From NCBI GenBank assembly GCA_017983695.1, contig JAGOAX010000004.1, forward strand, positions 148,438 through 212,437: 64,000 nucleotides of DNA. Direction: 5' to 3'. Positions 45,800 through 55,700 of the stretch are shown in pieces. A program made the translations under genes and the position numbers. The notes beneath the pieces were generated by a model that had not been told where the DNA came from, searched no databases, and saw only the letters and a list, made by a program, of their open reading frames with translations. Position 1 is the first letter of the stretch, and each line of letters begins with the position of its first letter. This DNA comes from Ferruginibacter sp. (GTDB taxonomy: Bacteria; Bacteroidota; Bacteroidia; Chitinophagales; Chitinophagaceae).

Positions 45800-47503
45800 T
45801 TATAACACTTTCTTTAGTATTGCCATTACTTTTACAGCTGCAGCATTTTTATTTTGCAATTGTAAAGCTTTATAAAGCCCTTGCAGGGCCCAGCGGTTTT
45901 CATTGTTATTTTGCAGGTCCTGCAGAAAAACTTTTTCAGCGTTGCTGCCATCATTATTTTCCAGGTAGGCATTACCAAGATAAGTTTTTGGATTCAGCAA
46001 CCAATCCCTTGGTTCATTATAAACCATATTGGCCTCTATTTCGGCAGCAGCTTTAAAATGTTTAATAGCACCATCATATAATTTTCGTTGCTGGTGAATA
46101 ACACCAAGCAACATTTGCTCGGCAACCCTTGCACCATCAATTGCCGGGGCAAAAGGTGTAAACGGTACCTGCAGCGAACTGTCTTTCATCTGATCTCTCA
46201 TCAGGTCAAGTTCTTTACCGGCTTCATCAAATTGCTGCTTATAAGAAAATGCAAAGCCTCTTCCAAAATGATATAAAATATTACTGTACACCAAAGCTGC
46301 ATCAGGTTTTGGTTGTTGCAATATCTTATCCCATAATTCAAAACGTATATTTATAAATACCGGCGTCATGGAAATATATTGCACATAATTACCCATTGGT
46401 GCAGGCGCCATAAAATAATCTTTAGGAATACTTTGTACAGTTTCTGCAGCAGCGCCGGCAGCTTTTTCGGCTTCACCCAGCAACATGGCATTGTTTGCTT
46501 TCATGTGCAGGTTGTGAATTTGATAAAGAAAATCGGCACCGGTAACAGGCGCATACAGCGAAATTGATTTTTGATAACTGTTAACGGCATTGGTATTTAC
46601 ATCAATGCCTTTTTTATAAAACCCTGTACGTAAATAAATATGCGATGGCATATGAACAAGATGAGACAGGCCCGGATTTAGTTTTCCCAATCTGTCAGCG
46701 CTTGGCAATGCCAGTGCTGCAAAAGGCGATGGTTCCATTACATGAATATAATAATGGTTGGCTCCCGGATGATTGGGAGATTTTTTTAAAAGCTGTTCAA
46801 GTACTTTTCTAATCAAAGGTGTCCACGCTTTTGGTTTGCCATCAATATACCACAAGTCCCAGGGATGCTGCAACATCATGGCATCGGCATATAAGGCCTG
46901 TGCATCGGCATTGGTTGTATATTTTTCATACACTTTCTTCATCTTATCCGTGTATTGCTGGTTAAGCATTGCCCTGGAAACATCTGCAGAGTCCGATGTA
47001 TAGCGTACTGTCATTGCACCGATAAGGTCTTTTTCAAAAGCAGAGGCTGTTGATGAAAATTTGTCTGCCTTACTTAAAGCGGCTAATGCATCCGGCGAAG
47101 CCCTGTACCCAAAGTCATTAATGTTGGGTCCGTAGGCCAATGCCTGTGCCCAGTAAATCATGGCACATTCCGGGTCGAAGTGCAGGGCTTTTTTAAAAGA
47201 TGCCATGGCTTCAATAATATGAAAGCCGTAATAAGTATTGATACCCTGGTTAAAATAAAACTGGGCACTATCGTTTTTTGTAGAGATCTTCCATTTGTAA
47301 ATTCCTGCACCCGGTATAGGGGGAATGTCTGATTCATTGATCCAGGCCTGCAGTTCGTTCCAGTCGGGGTTGCAGCTTACAATAGTTTTTTGTTTAAAAA
47401 TCCTGGATTTAAAACTGGCGTTATTACGGGGAACAGTTAATTTAAATGCATAAACTACCATAAATGCCAGTAATGCCATTGCAAATAGTAACCTCGGTTT
47501 CAT
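45800..47503 (-). CDS. TPR-repeat protein with N-terminal membrane anchor
   Basis: 567 aa from ATG 47503. The frame extends to 47554, but the extra residues precede the natural anchor PRLLFAMALLAFMVVYAF. Several TPR-like helices are visible (AMASFKKALHFDPECAM near residue 100, and GAIKHFKAAAEIEANM and NPKTYLGNAYLENNDGSNAE near the C-terminus), with a HMPSHIYLRTGFY block in the middle that recurs in large Bacteroidota TPR proteins. Likely a periplasmic or membrane-bound scaffold; no enzymatic motif seen. Divergent from the esterase/PL11 operon. Link to glycan use is unproven. Confidence 0.75.
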   Translation of the reverse strand: MKPRLLFAMALLAFMVVYAFKLTVPRNNASFKSRIFKQKTIVSCNPDWNELQAWINESDIPPIPGAGIYKWKISTKNDSAQFYFNQGINTYYGFHIIEAMASFKKALHFDPECAMIYWAQALAYGPNINDFGYRASPDALAALSKADKFSSTASAFEKDLIGAMTVRYTSDSADVSRAMLNQQYTDKMKKVYEKYTTNADAQALYADAMMLQHPWDLWYIDGKPKAWTPLIRKVLEQLLKKSPNHPGANHYYIHVMEPSPFAALALPSADRLGKLNPGLSHLVHMPSHIYLRTGFYKKGIDVNTNAVNSYQKSISLYAPVTGADFLYQIHNLHMKANNAMLLGEAEKAAGAAAETVQSIPKDYFMAPAPMGNYVQYISMTPVFINIRFELWDKILQQPKPDAALVYSNILYHFGRGFAFSYKQQFDEAGKELDLMRDQMKDSSLQVPFTPFAPAIDGARVAEQMLLGVIHQQRKLYDGAIKHFKAAAEIEANMVYNEPRDWLLNPKTYLGNAYLENNDGSNAEKVFLQDLQNNNENRWALQGLYKALQLQNKNAAAVKVMAILKKVL

Positions 47504-47682
47504 AAAACAGTTTTTTGAGATGTATAAACTACATAAATTTTTAATAGAAAGCATAGTCTTACTGTAAATTATTTTTTATAAAAGCAGGATTTTACCTCGA
47601 CAGGAAAAACTCACCAGGCCTGCAACGATGTTAATTTAAAAAACTGTTGGTGGTAACGGCTGTTTTTTTAGCTATTTATCCT

Positions 47683-47698
47683 CAGGATGCAACAGGAT
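47683..47698 (+). promoter_or_regulatory. CAGGAT-N4-CAGGAT direct-repeat operator, copy 3
   Basis: Exact hexamers 10 bp apart, spacer GCAA, 50 bp before the start of the acetylesterase gene. Matches copies at 10890 and 26566. Confidence 0.65.
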
Positions 47699-47730
47699 GC
47701 CCCGCTATACATAAAAGGTAAATTGTGTTT

Positions 47731-47741
47731 GCAAACGATTG
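47731..47741. promoter_or_regulatory. LacI-like operator half, GCAAACGATTG
   Basis: Identical over 11 bases to 26669-26679. It lies only 7 bp before the ATG at 47748 and overlaps TGTGTTTG, a one-off match to the -7 consensus. A bound protein here would block transcription start, so repression is the simplest reading. Confidence 0.4.
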
Positions 47742-47747
47742 ACTTAT

Positions 47748-49205
47748 ATGAGGTTTTCTGCTATTACAAAATCAGCCACTGTTATTATAGCTGTATTGCT
47801 TACTGCTACAGCTGGTGCCCAGTTAAAATTTGCTGAAGTATTTTCTGACAATATGGTATTGCAAAGGGATAAGCCGGTAACCTTTTGGGGTAATTCAATT
47901 GCAGGCACCCAGGTAATTGTTCATTTTGCAGCACAGCAAAAAGAAACCTTTGCAGATAGTGCCGGTAAATGGAAAGTGGTTTTTGAGCCTTTTAAATTAT
48001 CAACCATACCACAAAATTTAACTGCTGTATCAGGTAACCAACCCCTTTTAACTTTAAAAAATATTTTAGTAGGCGATGTGTGGCTTTGCAGCGGGCAAAG
48101 TAATATGGAATATACTTTCGACAGGAAATTAAAAAAATATGCAGCGCCTAAAAAAGGTGTTGACGAAGCGCTGGAAGAATTAACAAAACCAAAACCTGCC
48201 GGCATCAGATATTTGTATGTGGAAAAGAACTTAAATAAAGTTCCGGTACTGCCTGTAAAAGGCTGGACGGATGGCAATGATACCCTGGTACGTTACGCAT
48301 CTGCCATCGGTTACTTTTTTGCAAAAGATATTTTTGAAAAAACAAACATACCAATCGGTATTATAACTTCAAGCTGGGGCGGCACAAGAATAGAACAGTG
48401 GCAACCTGATTGGAGTTATCAGCAATCAACAGTTTTTAAAGATTCCATCAACGGACCTAATTTTAAAATTGACGGTGTGCATCCCGGGCAAATGTATAAA
48501 GGATTGATTGAGCCTTTAATTCCTTTTGCAGTTAAAGGTGTGTTATGGTACCAGGGCGAAAGCAATGCGATGGTGGAAGATCAAAAAACTTATCCTGCAA
48601 AATTTGAATTGCTTGTAAAAACCTGGCGCAATTTATTTAAGGATGAGCAATTACCTTTTTATTATGTGCAGATAGCGCCGTATTTATATACCGCAAGAAA
48701 AGATAAAAAAATACATAGCCCGACTTTACTACCAGAGTTCTGGGAAGCACAAACAAAATCCCTGCAGCTAAAAAATACTGGCATGGTTGTTACCACCGAC
48801 CTTGTAGATAATCTTGCAGATATTCACCCGTCTTATAAATGGATAATCGGACGCAGGCTTTCATTATGGGCTTTGGAAAAAGACTATAATATGCATCAGG
48901 CAGCATATTCAGGCCCAATGTATATTTCTTCTAAAAGAAAAAAGAATACTATGGTTTTACACTTCAGTCATACAGGGACTGGCCTTACCACTAACGACGG
49001 CAATGCCTTAACATGGTTTACCATAGCCGGAAAAGATGGAAAGTTTGTAACCGCCACTGCACAAATAAGCGGAGATAAAGTAATAGTATCATCACCAGAA
49101 ATTAAAAAACCAAAACATGTCCTTTTTGCATGGGACGAAAAAGCACAACCCAATTTTATTAATAAGGAAGGTTTGCCTGCAATACCATTCAGAACAGATA
49201 ATTAA
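47748..49205 (+). CDS. Sialate-O-acetylesterase-family (SGNH) carbohydrate acetylesterase, secreted
   Basis: 485 aa from ATG 47748; the frame could begin at a TTG nine bases earlier, but ATG is followed by a good signal peptide (VIIAVLLTATAGAQ). Family landmarks are FSDNMVLQRDKPVTFWG, the nucleophile block WLCSGQSNMEY (Ser118), IGIITSSWGGTRIEQW and VLWYQGESNA. Such enzymes remove acetyl groups from sialic acid or, in plant-glycan loci, from cell-wall polysaccharides. Here, next to PL11 and CE12 genes, acetylated pectin or its side chains is the likely substrate. First gene of the operon under the third direct-repeat operator. Confidence 0.88.
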   Translation: MRFSAITKSATVIIAVLLTATAGAQLKFAEVFSDNMVLQRDKPVTFWGNSIAGTQVIVHFAAQQKETFADSAGKWKVVFEPFKLSTIPQNLTAVSGNQPLLTLKNILVGDVWLCSGQSNMEYTFDRKLKKYAAPKKGVDEALEELTKPKPAGIRYLYVEKNLNKVPVLPVKGWTDGNDTLVRYASAIGYFFAKDIFEKTNIPIGIITSSWGGTRIEQWQPDWSYQQSTVFKDSINGPNFKIDGVHPGQMYKGLIEPLIPFAVKGVLWYQGESNAMVEDQKTYPAKFELLVKTWRNLFKDEQLPFYYVQIAPYLYTARKDKKIHSPTLLPEFWEAQTKSLQLKNTGMVVTTDLVDNLADIHPSYKWIIGRRLSLWALEKDYNMHQAAYSGPMYISSKRKKNTMVLHFSHTGTGLTTNDGNALTWFTIAGKDGKFVTATAQISGDKVIVSSPEIKKPKHVLFAWDEKAQPNFINKEGLPAIPFRTDN

Positions 49206-49214
49206 ACTAAAATA

Positions 49215-51083
49215 ATGAAAAGACTATTGTACAGTTTTTTTGGGCTACTTATTACAGTTAGCTCAGCGGCACAAAGACAAATGGAGTATTTAAACCGTGG
49301 TGTGGTGGCGGTACCTGATGGCGGCAACATTTTTGTAAGCTGGAGGTTGTTGGTAACCGACGACGATAAAACCGCTTTTAATATTTATCGGTCTGTAAAT
49401 AATGCTAAAGCTGTTAAAGTTAATAAAACACCTGTTGATGCTTTTACGCATTATGTTGATGAAAAAACTGACAGTACAAAGGCATATACCTATTATGTAA
49501 CACCTGTTGTTAAAGGAAAAGAATTGGCAGCATCAGAAAAATTTACTTTACCGGCATTGGCAAAAAACTATTTGTCTATTCCCCTACGTACGCCGGAAGG
49601 TTATTCCGCTAACGATGCATCGGTAGGCGATTTAGATGGCGATGGTGAATATGAAGTGATCATTCACTTAACAGGAAGAGCAAAAGATAATTCTCAGGCA
49701 GGTATAACTGATCCCCCGATTTTTCAGGCCTATAAAATGAACGGCACTTTTTTATGGCAGATCAATTTAGGAAAAAATATAAGGGAAGGTGCACATTACA
49801 CCCAGTTTATGGTGTACGACCTGGATGGTGATGGCAAGGCAGAGATCGCTATGAAAACCGGTGACGGTTCAATCGACAGTAAAGGAAATGTGATTGGCGA
49901 TTCAAGTAAAGACTGGCGCAATGAAAGAGGATATATTTTAGCAGGCCCCGAATATTTGAGCGTATTCAATGGTTTAACCGGTGAAGTGATCCATACAACC
50001 GATTATATTGCTCCACGGCATGGAAAATTAAATCCAACAACAGATGAATTAAAAACCATTTGGGGCGATGGATACGGTAACCGCATGGATCGTTTTTTAG
50101 CCTGTGTGGCTTATCTTGATGGTGTGCATCCCAGTTTAGTGATGTGCCGTGGTTATTATACCAGGACAATTTTAGCAGCCTGGGATTTAAAAGGAGGCAA
50201 ATTAGTAAAGCGCTGGGTATTTGATAGCAACGATGAAGGCAATAAACCTTACGCAGGCCAGGGCAATCATAATTTAAGTGTTGCCGATGTGGATGGTGAT
50301 GGTAAAGATGAAATTGTGTATGGGCAGATGACCATTGATGATAATGGTAAAGGTTTGTACAGTACAGGCATTGGTCACGCTGATGCTTTGCATGTTTCCG
50401 ACCTCGATCCTTCACGTCCGGGGCTGGAAGTATTTGGTATACAGGAACGCTTTGGCGATGCAGGTGCAAACTTCAGGGATGCAAAAACGGGAGAAGTGAT
50501 ATGGAAAAAAGCATCGGTAAAAGCTGGCGATGATGGCGAAGGGCCGGGCAGGGGTTTGGCATTGGATATTGATCCACGTTATCCCGGTTACGAATGTTGG
50601 GTGGCAGGTGCAGGCATTAGCGGCATGTTTGATAATAAGGGTAATAAAATTGCAGAAAAAACACCGGCATGTAATATGGGTATATTTTGGGATGGTGATG
50701 TGCTGAGTGAAATTTTAAATGGTGTCAACGTAAGCAAGTGGATGTATGACAGCAGTAAAACTCAAACCATTTTTGATGCCAGAAATTTTGATTGTGTCAG
50801 TAACAACGGCACCAAATCTAATCCCTGTTTATCTGCCGATCTGTTTGGTGATTGGAGGGAAGAAATCATTGCACGTACTAAAGACAGTAAAGAGTTACGC
50901 ATTTTCACCACCGCTATTCCAACGGATAAAAAATTTTATACCCTGATGCAGGATCCGCAATACAGGTTAAGTATTGTTTGGCAAAATGTGGCTTACAACC
51001 AGCCACCACATACCAGTTTTTTTATGGGTATTGGGATGCCACAACCACCTAAACCAAATATTGTGGTACTGAAGAAGAAATAA
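49215..51083 (+). CDS. PL11 rhamnogalacturonan lyase, secreted
   Basis: 622-aa polysaccharide lyase that cleaves the RG-I backbone by beta-elimination. Signal peptide (VSSAAQ), then the PL11 N-terminal beta domain (QMEYLNRGVVAVPDGGNIFVSWRLL) and an eight-bladed propeller carrying calcium-binding repeats DLDGDGEYE (about 138), DLDGDGKAE (about 201) and DVDGDGKDE (about 357). GDGYGNRMDRFLA and AYNQPPHTSFFMG are further family blocks. Length is normal for YesW/YesX-like enzymes. Its unsaturated products are substrates for the GH105 at 32009. 9 bp after the acetylesterase. Confidence 0.96.
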   Translation: MKRLLYSFFGLLITVSSAAQRQMEYLNRGVVAVPDGGNIFVSWRLLVTDDDKTAFNIYRSVNNAKAVKVNKTPVDAFTHYVDEKTDSTKAYTYYVTPVVKGKELAASEKFTLPALAKNYLSIPLRTPEGYSANDASVGDLDGDGEYEVIIHLTGRAKDNSQAGITDPPIFQAYKMNGTFLWQINLGKNIREGAHYTQFMVYDLDGDGKAEIAMKTGDGSIDSKGNVIGDSSKDWRNERGYILAGPEYLSVFNGLTGEVIHTTDYIAPRHGKLNPTTDELKTIWGDGYGNRMDRFLACVAYLDGVHPSLVMCRGYYTRTILAAWDLKGGKLVKRWVFDSNDEGNKPYAGQGNHNLSVADVDGDGKDEIVYGQMTIDDNGKGLYSTGIGHADALHVSDLDPSRPGLEVFGIQERFGDAGANFRDAKTGEVIWKKASVKAGDDGEGPGRGLALDIDPRYPGYECWVAGAGISGMFDNKGNKIAEKTPACNMGIFWDGDVLSEILNGVNVSKWMYDSSKTQTIFDARNFDCVSNNGTKSNPCLSADLFGDWREEIIARTKDSKELRIFTTAIPTDKKFYTLMQDPQYRLSIVWQNVAYNQPPHTSFFMGIGMPQPPKPNIVVLKKK

Positions 51084-51143
51084 TGCCACTGAAACACAGA
51101 AGCACTGAAAAAAAGTTAATTGGAAAAATAATAATTATAAGAA

Positions 51144-51170
51144 CTGTCAGGCTGAGCTTGTCGAAGCCGG
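51144..51170. repeat. REP-like fragment in the gap after PL11
   Basis: The stretch CTGTCAGGCTGAGCTTGTCG followed by AAGCC is of the kind found as dispersed intergenic repeats in many Bacteroidota; short GGCT/AGCC complementarity could form a hairpin. Single copy in this window, so the repeat status rests on general familiarity. Confidence 0.3.
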
Positions 51171-51204
51171 GTTGATAAAAATAACAACAGTATAAAAGTA
51201 TAGC

Positions 51205-51990
51205 ATGAAATCAAATTTTAAAAAAAGAACAACAGTAGTTTTAGTTGCCTTTGTGGCATTAAGTTCTTTTCTCTTATTACAAAAAGAAAAACCAACATTA
51301 TACATCATCGGCGATTCTACTGTACGTAACACCAACCGGCCACAATGCGGCTGGGGCGAAAAGGCCGGGGACTTCTTCGATACCGCTCAACTTGCCATCA
51401 GTAACCAGGCAATGGCAGGAAGAAGTACCCGTACTTTCATCAAAGAAAAAAGATGGGAGAAAGTAATGAGTACTATCAAAAAAGGGGATTATCTTATTAT
51501 GCAGTTTGGCCATAACGAAGGTAGCAAACCCGATACCAACAGGGCTGGTTATCGTGGCGTGTTAAGAGGTATTGGTGAAGAAACTGTTGAATTGACCTGG
51601 CCCGACAGTACCAAAGAAATTGTACACACTTATGGCTGGTACATCCGTAAATTTATTACCGATGCAAAGTCAAAAGGTGCTGTTCCCATTGTTGCATCAA
51701 TGATTCCACGCAACCAGTTTGTTGATGGTAAAGTAAAACGTGCCGGTAACGATTTTGGTAAATGGGCAAAAGAAATAGCAGAAAGTGAAGGCGTTGCATT
51801 TATTGATCTGAATAGTATTACAGCCGATAAATATGATGCAATGGGACCGGAGAAAGTAAAGGAATTTTTCCCCGGCGATCATACTCATACCAACGAAGCC
51901 GGTGCAACTGTAAATGCAGCATCAGTTACCGAAGGCATAAAACTATTAAAGAACCTGGGATTGAATAAATATTTATTGAATAAAAATTAA
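51205..51990 (+). CDS. CE12 rhamnogalacturonan acetylesterase, tandem copy A
   Basis: 261-aa single-domain SGNH esterase with an N-terminal membrane/signal segment (VVLVAFVALSSFLLLQ). Catalytic blocks are IIGDSTVRN (Ser38), LIMQFGHNEGS, and FFPGDHTHTNEAGA with the Asp-x-x-His dyad. Removes acetyl groups from RG-I galacturonate so that PL11 can act. The next gene has the same layout and motif spacing (Ser38 in both), so they are tandem duplicates, 4 bp apart. Confidence 0.93.
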   Translation: MKSNFKKRTTVVLVAFVALSSFLLLQKEKPTLYIIGDSTVRNTNRPQCGWGEKAGDFFDTAQLAISNQAMAGRSTRTFIKEKRWEKVMSTIKKGDYLIMQFGHNEGSKPDTNRAGYRGVLRGIGEETVELTWPDSTKEIVHTYGWYIRKFITDAKSKGAVPIVASMIPRNQFVDGKVKRAGNDFGKWAKEIAESEGVAFIDLNSITADKYDAMGPEKVKEFFPGDHTHTNEAGATVNAASVTEGIKLLKNLGLNKYLLNKN

Positions 51991-51994
51991 ACTC

Positions 51995-52786
51995 ATGTTT
52001 GTAAATAAAAAAAGCAATATTGTTTTGTTGATAGCGGCAGTTTTATTTTCTTCTTTTATCATTTTACAAAAAGAAAAAAAGCCAACACTGTTTTTTATTG
52101 GCGACAGTACCGTTAAAAACGGCCGTGGCGATGGCGGTGGTAATATGTGGGGCTGGGGCGATCTGATGAAACCGCTTTTCGACACTGCAAAAATAAATAT
52201 CGAGAACCATGCATTAGGCGGTACCAGCAGCCGTACTTTTTTAACCAGGGGTTTATGGGATAAAGTGCTGGTAAAAATTCAAAAAGGCGATTACCTTATT
52301 ATGCAGTTTGGCCATAATGATAATGGCCCTTTAGATGATACATCAAGAGCAAGGGGTACTATAAAAGGTGTGGGAGATTCTGCAAAAGAAATTTACAATC
52401 CTATTTTAAAAATGCAGGAAGTGGTGCATACTTATGGTTGGTATTTATCTAAATTTGTAAACGATGCCAAAGCAAAAGGCGCTACGGTATTTATCTGTTC
52501 GCCCATTCCCCGTAACGATTGGAAGGATGGTAAACTGATTCGCTATAATGGAAAAGGATATGGTTTGTGGGCACAACAAACTGCCGAAGCCACCGGCGCA
52601 TTTTTTATCGACCTTAATACTTTAACTGCCGACGATTACGATGCGATGGGACCGGAAAAAGTGAAACCATTTTTTCCGAATGAGCATACGCATACATCAA
52701 AAGATGGTGCGGCATTAAATGCAGTTAATGTGGTAAAAGGCATTAAGCAAATTGAAAAATGCGAACTGAAAAAATATCTTAATTAA
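51995..52786 (+). CDS. CE12 rhamnogalacturonan acetylesterase, tandem copy B
   Basis: 263-aa paralogue of the preceding gene: FIGDSTVKN (Ser38), LIMQFGHNDNG, VVHTYGWYLSKFVNDAKAKG and FFPNEHTHTSKDGAA. The dyad block reads NEHTHT rather than GDHTHT, so the Asp expected two positions before His is replaced by Glu here, which may alter activity or position specificity. Both copies have kept open frames and a similar hydrophobic leader. The next gene follows after 4 bp. Confidence 0.92.
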   Translation: MFVNKKSNIVLLIAAVLFSSFIILQKEKKPTLFFIGDSTVKNGRGDGGGNMWGWGDLMKPLFDTAKINIENHALGGTSSRTFLTRGLWDKVLVKIQKGDYLIMQFGHNDNGPLDDTSRARGTIKGVGDSAKEIYNPILKMQEVVHTYGWYLSKFVNDAKAKGATVFICSPIPRNDWKDGKLIRYNGKGYGLWAQQTAEATGAFFIDLNTLTADDYDAMGPEKVKPFFPNEHTHTSKDGAALNAVNVVKGIKQIEKCELKKYLN

Positions 52787-52790
52787 TAAA

Positions 52791-55700
52791 TTGTTTTTTT
52801 TGAACCAGACTTTAGTATTTCTATTTGGCTGCATTGGCGTCGCACTCTTGTACTGTAAATCTTTATTGAGTATTACTTGTGGTTTACATAAACCTTCAAA
52901 AAATTCTTCGCTTACATCTTCTACATTTCCCTCCCCTTGGGGGAGGATAGGTGGGGCCTTTTTTCTTCTCATCAGTTTACACACAACTGCACAAAATACT
53001 TCCACCAAACTCTGGCACAACAAAGAACGTACTATTCATTACCAGCCACAGGGCAACGATTTTATTTTATACAAAGGCACCCGTAAATTCAACCGTGCAT
53101 TATACGGCACCAATACTGGCTTTAGAGTAGAGGCTGGTGATTTACCCGAATTTGCTTTATACATGCCCGGCATGGGAGGTAATTGCAAAATCGGGATCAG
53201 CATAAATGGAAAAAGTAAATGGATTACAACTGCCAGTCAAATTAAAACTATTTACCGTCCGGGTACAATGTTGTACCAAATTAAAGACAGCTTGCTTGGT
53301 AAAGGGCAGATCAGTTTATCTGTTTTGGCAATGGCCAATGCAGAAGGCATGATCATTAAAATGGAAACAGCAGATATTCCGTCTAATACAACTTTAGTAA
53401 TTGCTTATGGTGGTGCCACCGGAAAAAAGTTCAGCCGTGATGGCGACATTGGCGCCGATCCTGAATCATCTTTTTATTTACAACCTGTTTATTGCAAAGA
53501 CAACCGCTACACCATTTTTAAAAATACTTTTCAGCTATCTTATGGTTTAAGTAAACCATTAAGCGAAGAGGAGCGATACGAAATTCAATACGGCAATAAG
53601 CAAACCGATACAGCTGCTAAAGGAAAACCAAAACAATTGGTTGGTGTATTTCCCGAAAATGCAGAGGTACAGATTGCCGACGCAGAGCAACAAAGTACAC
53701 CCGATGCATTGCTGGCATCGGCAGCTAATTTAAAATTACCCGTAATAGCTGCAACTGTAGTGCTGCAAAAAAAAGAAACACTGTATTTTCTTATTCAAAA
53801 ACCTGATGCAACCATTACTTATCCTGATGCAGCAGACCTGTTTATAAAAGCAGAAGCGGCACGTAAAAAAATTGCAGACAGGATTGTGTTGCAAACTCCC
53901 GATACTTACATTAATCCATTAGGCAGTGCATTGGCAATTGCTGCCGATGGTATTTGGGAAGAACCTTCTTATATGCATGGAGCCATTGCATGGCGTATGC
54001 GTTTACCGGCATGGCGTGGGCCTTATGTGGCAGATCCTTTGGGCTGGCACGACAGGGCAAGAACACATTTCAGCAGTTATGCTTTATCGCAGGTAACAAA
54101 AATTCCACCCGGACCAGTAGTATTTGATACCGCTTTGCATATTGCACGCCAGCAGGAAAAAATGGGCACGGCCATGTTCAGCAATGGTTATATCAGCCGT
54201 AATCCCGGTGGCGATATACGGCCGCATCACTACGATATGAATTTGGTACACATTGATGCGTTACTTAATCATTTTAATTATACAGGTGATATTGAGTTTG
54301 TAAAAAAAATGTGGCCTACAATTAAACTGCATTTACAATGGGAGAAAAGAAATTACGATGCAGATGGCGATGGCTTGTATGATGCCTATGCAGCCATTTG
54401 GGCAAGCGATGCTTTGCAATACAGCGGTGGAGGCGTTACACATTCCTCTGCTTATAATTACAGGGCCAATAAAACAGCTACCATGCTGGCTAAAATAATT
54501 GGAGAAGATGGTAGCATGTATGAAGCAGAAGCCAATAAAATATTTACCGCCATGAATAAAAATTTATGGTTAAAAGATGAAGGCTGGTTTGCAGAAAATA
54601 AAGATTTGATGGGTTTGCAACTGGTGCATCCTTCCGCTGCTTTGTGGACGGTGTATCACACCATTGATGAAGGAGCAGCAGATGCTAAACAACAATACCA
54701 GATGCTGCGCTATGTAGATAATTATATTCCACATATTCCTGTAAAAATAAACGGGCTTAAAGATGAAGGTTATTATTTATTAAGTACTACCAACTGGCAA
54801 CCCTACACCTGGAGCATGAACAATGTGGTGCTGGCAGAAAATTTACATATGGCATTAGGTTACTGGCAAAGCGGTGAAAATAATAATGCCTACAAATTAT
54901 TTAAAAGTACATTGGTAGAAAGTATGTATACCAGTGCCAGCCCCGGAGGTTTTCAGCAACTCAGTTTTTATGATGCCATCCGTGGTGAATTGTACCGTGA
55001 TTTTGCAGATGGTATTGCTACAGCAGCAAGGAGTTTAACAGAAGGTTTATTTGGTGTTTTACCCGATGCAATGAATGATAAATTGATTATTAAACCAGGC
55101 TTTCCGTCAGACTGGAAATTTGCAAAATTATCTGTACCGGATATCAGTATTGATTTTAAACAGGACAAAAATATTACTATATACAGCATCAATCAATCGT
55201 ACAGTAAATTATTGAATGTTTCATTACAATTGAAAGCGCTAAAAGATAAAATAGTTACTATAACAGTAAATGGCAAACCTGCAAAATGGAATTGGATGCA
55301 AAATGTAGTAGGGCAACCGATGATAGAAATTGTAACTGGTAAAGAAAAGCAATTGCGTATTAAAATAAATTGGGCAGGAAACGATTTTGAATGGCTGGAC
55401 TTTAAACAAATGACTTATGCAGGCAACAGGCAAACCATTACTTTAAAGCGTGCCATTTGTATTAGCCTCGATGATCCTCAAGGGGCTGTGAGTAATATTA
55501 AAATTGAAAAAAATAAGGCGAGTTTTGATATGATAGTAGATAAAGCCTATCATTCAGTTTTTTTTAAATTACAACAGGCTGGTGTTACGTGGTTCAGGTC
55601 ATTTGGGTTCAGATCAGTTTATGAAAACAAGAGCGCTACGGATTATAAACTGCCCGATAATGCTGTTTATACAACCGTTGATATGCAGCCTTTCTTCAAC

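Noticed and set aside
47586..47607. CAGGAT followed by CAGGAA in the TPR/esterase intergenic region
   Set aside because: Second copy is imperfect and the spacing is 16 bp; not counted as a fourth operator, though it could be a degenerate half.
52715..53023. Reverse-strand ORF of 102 codons over the start of the DUF4450-like gene
   Set aside because: It overlaps the end of the CE12 gene and the repeat-like stretch; its translation is low-complexity and unlike a protein family. Treated as repeat-derived.
55379..55386. AAACGATT inside the DUF4450-like gene
   Set aside because: Lies in coding sequence without a neighbouring CAGGAT repeat; an eight-base match is expected by chance at this frequency.
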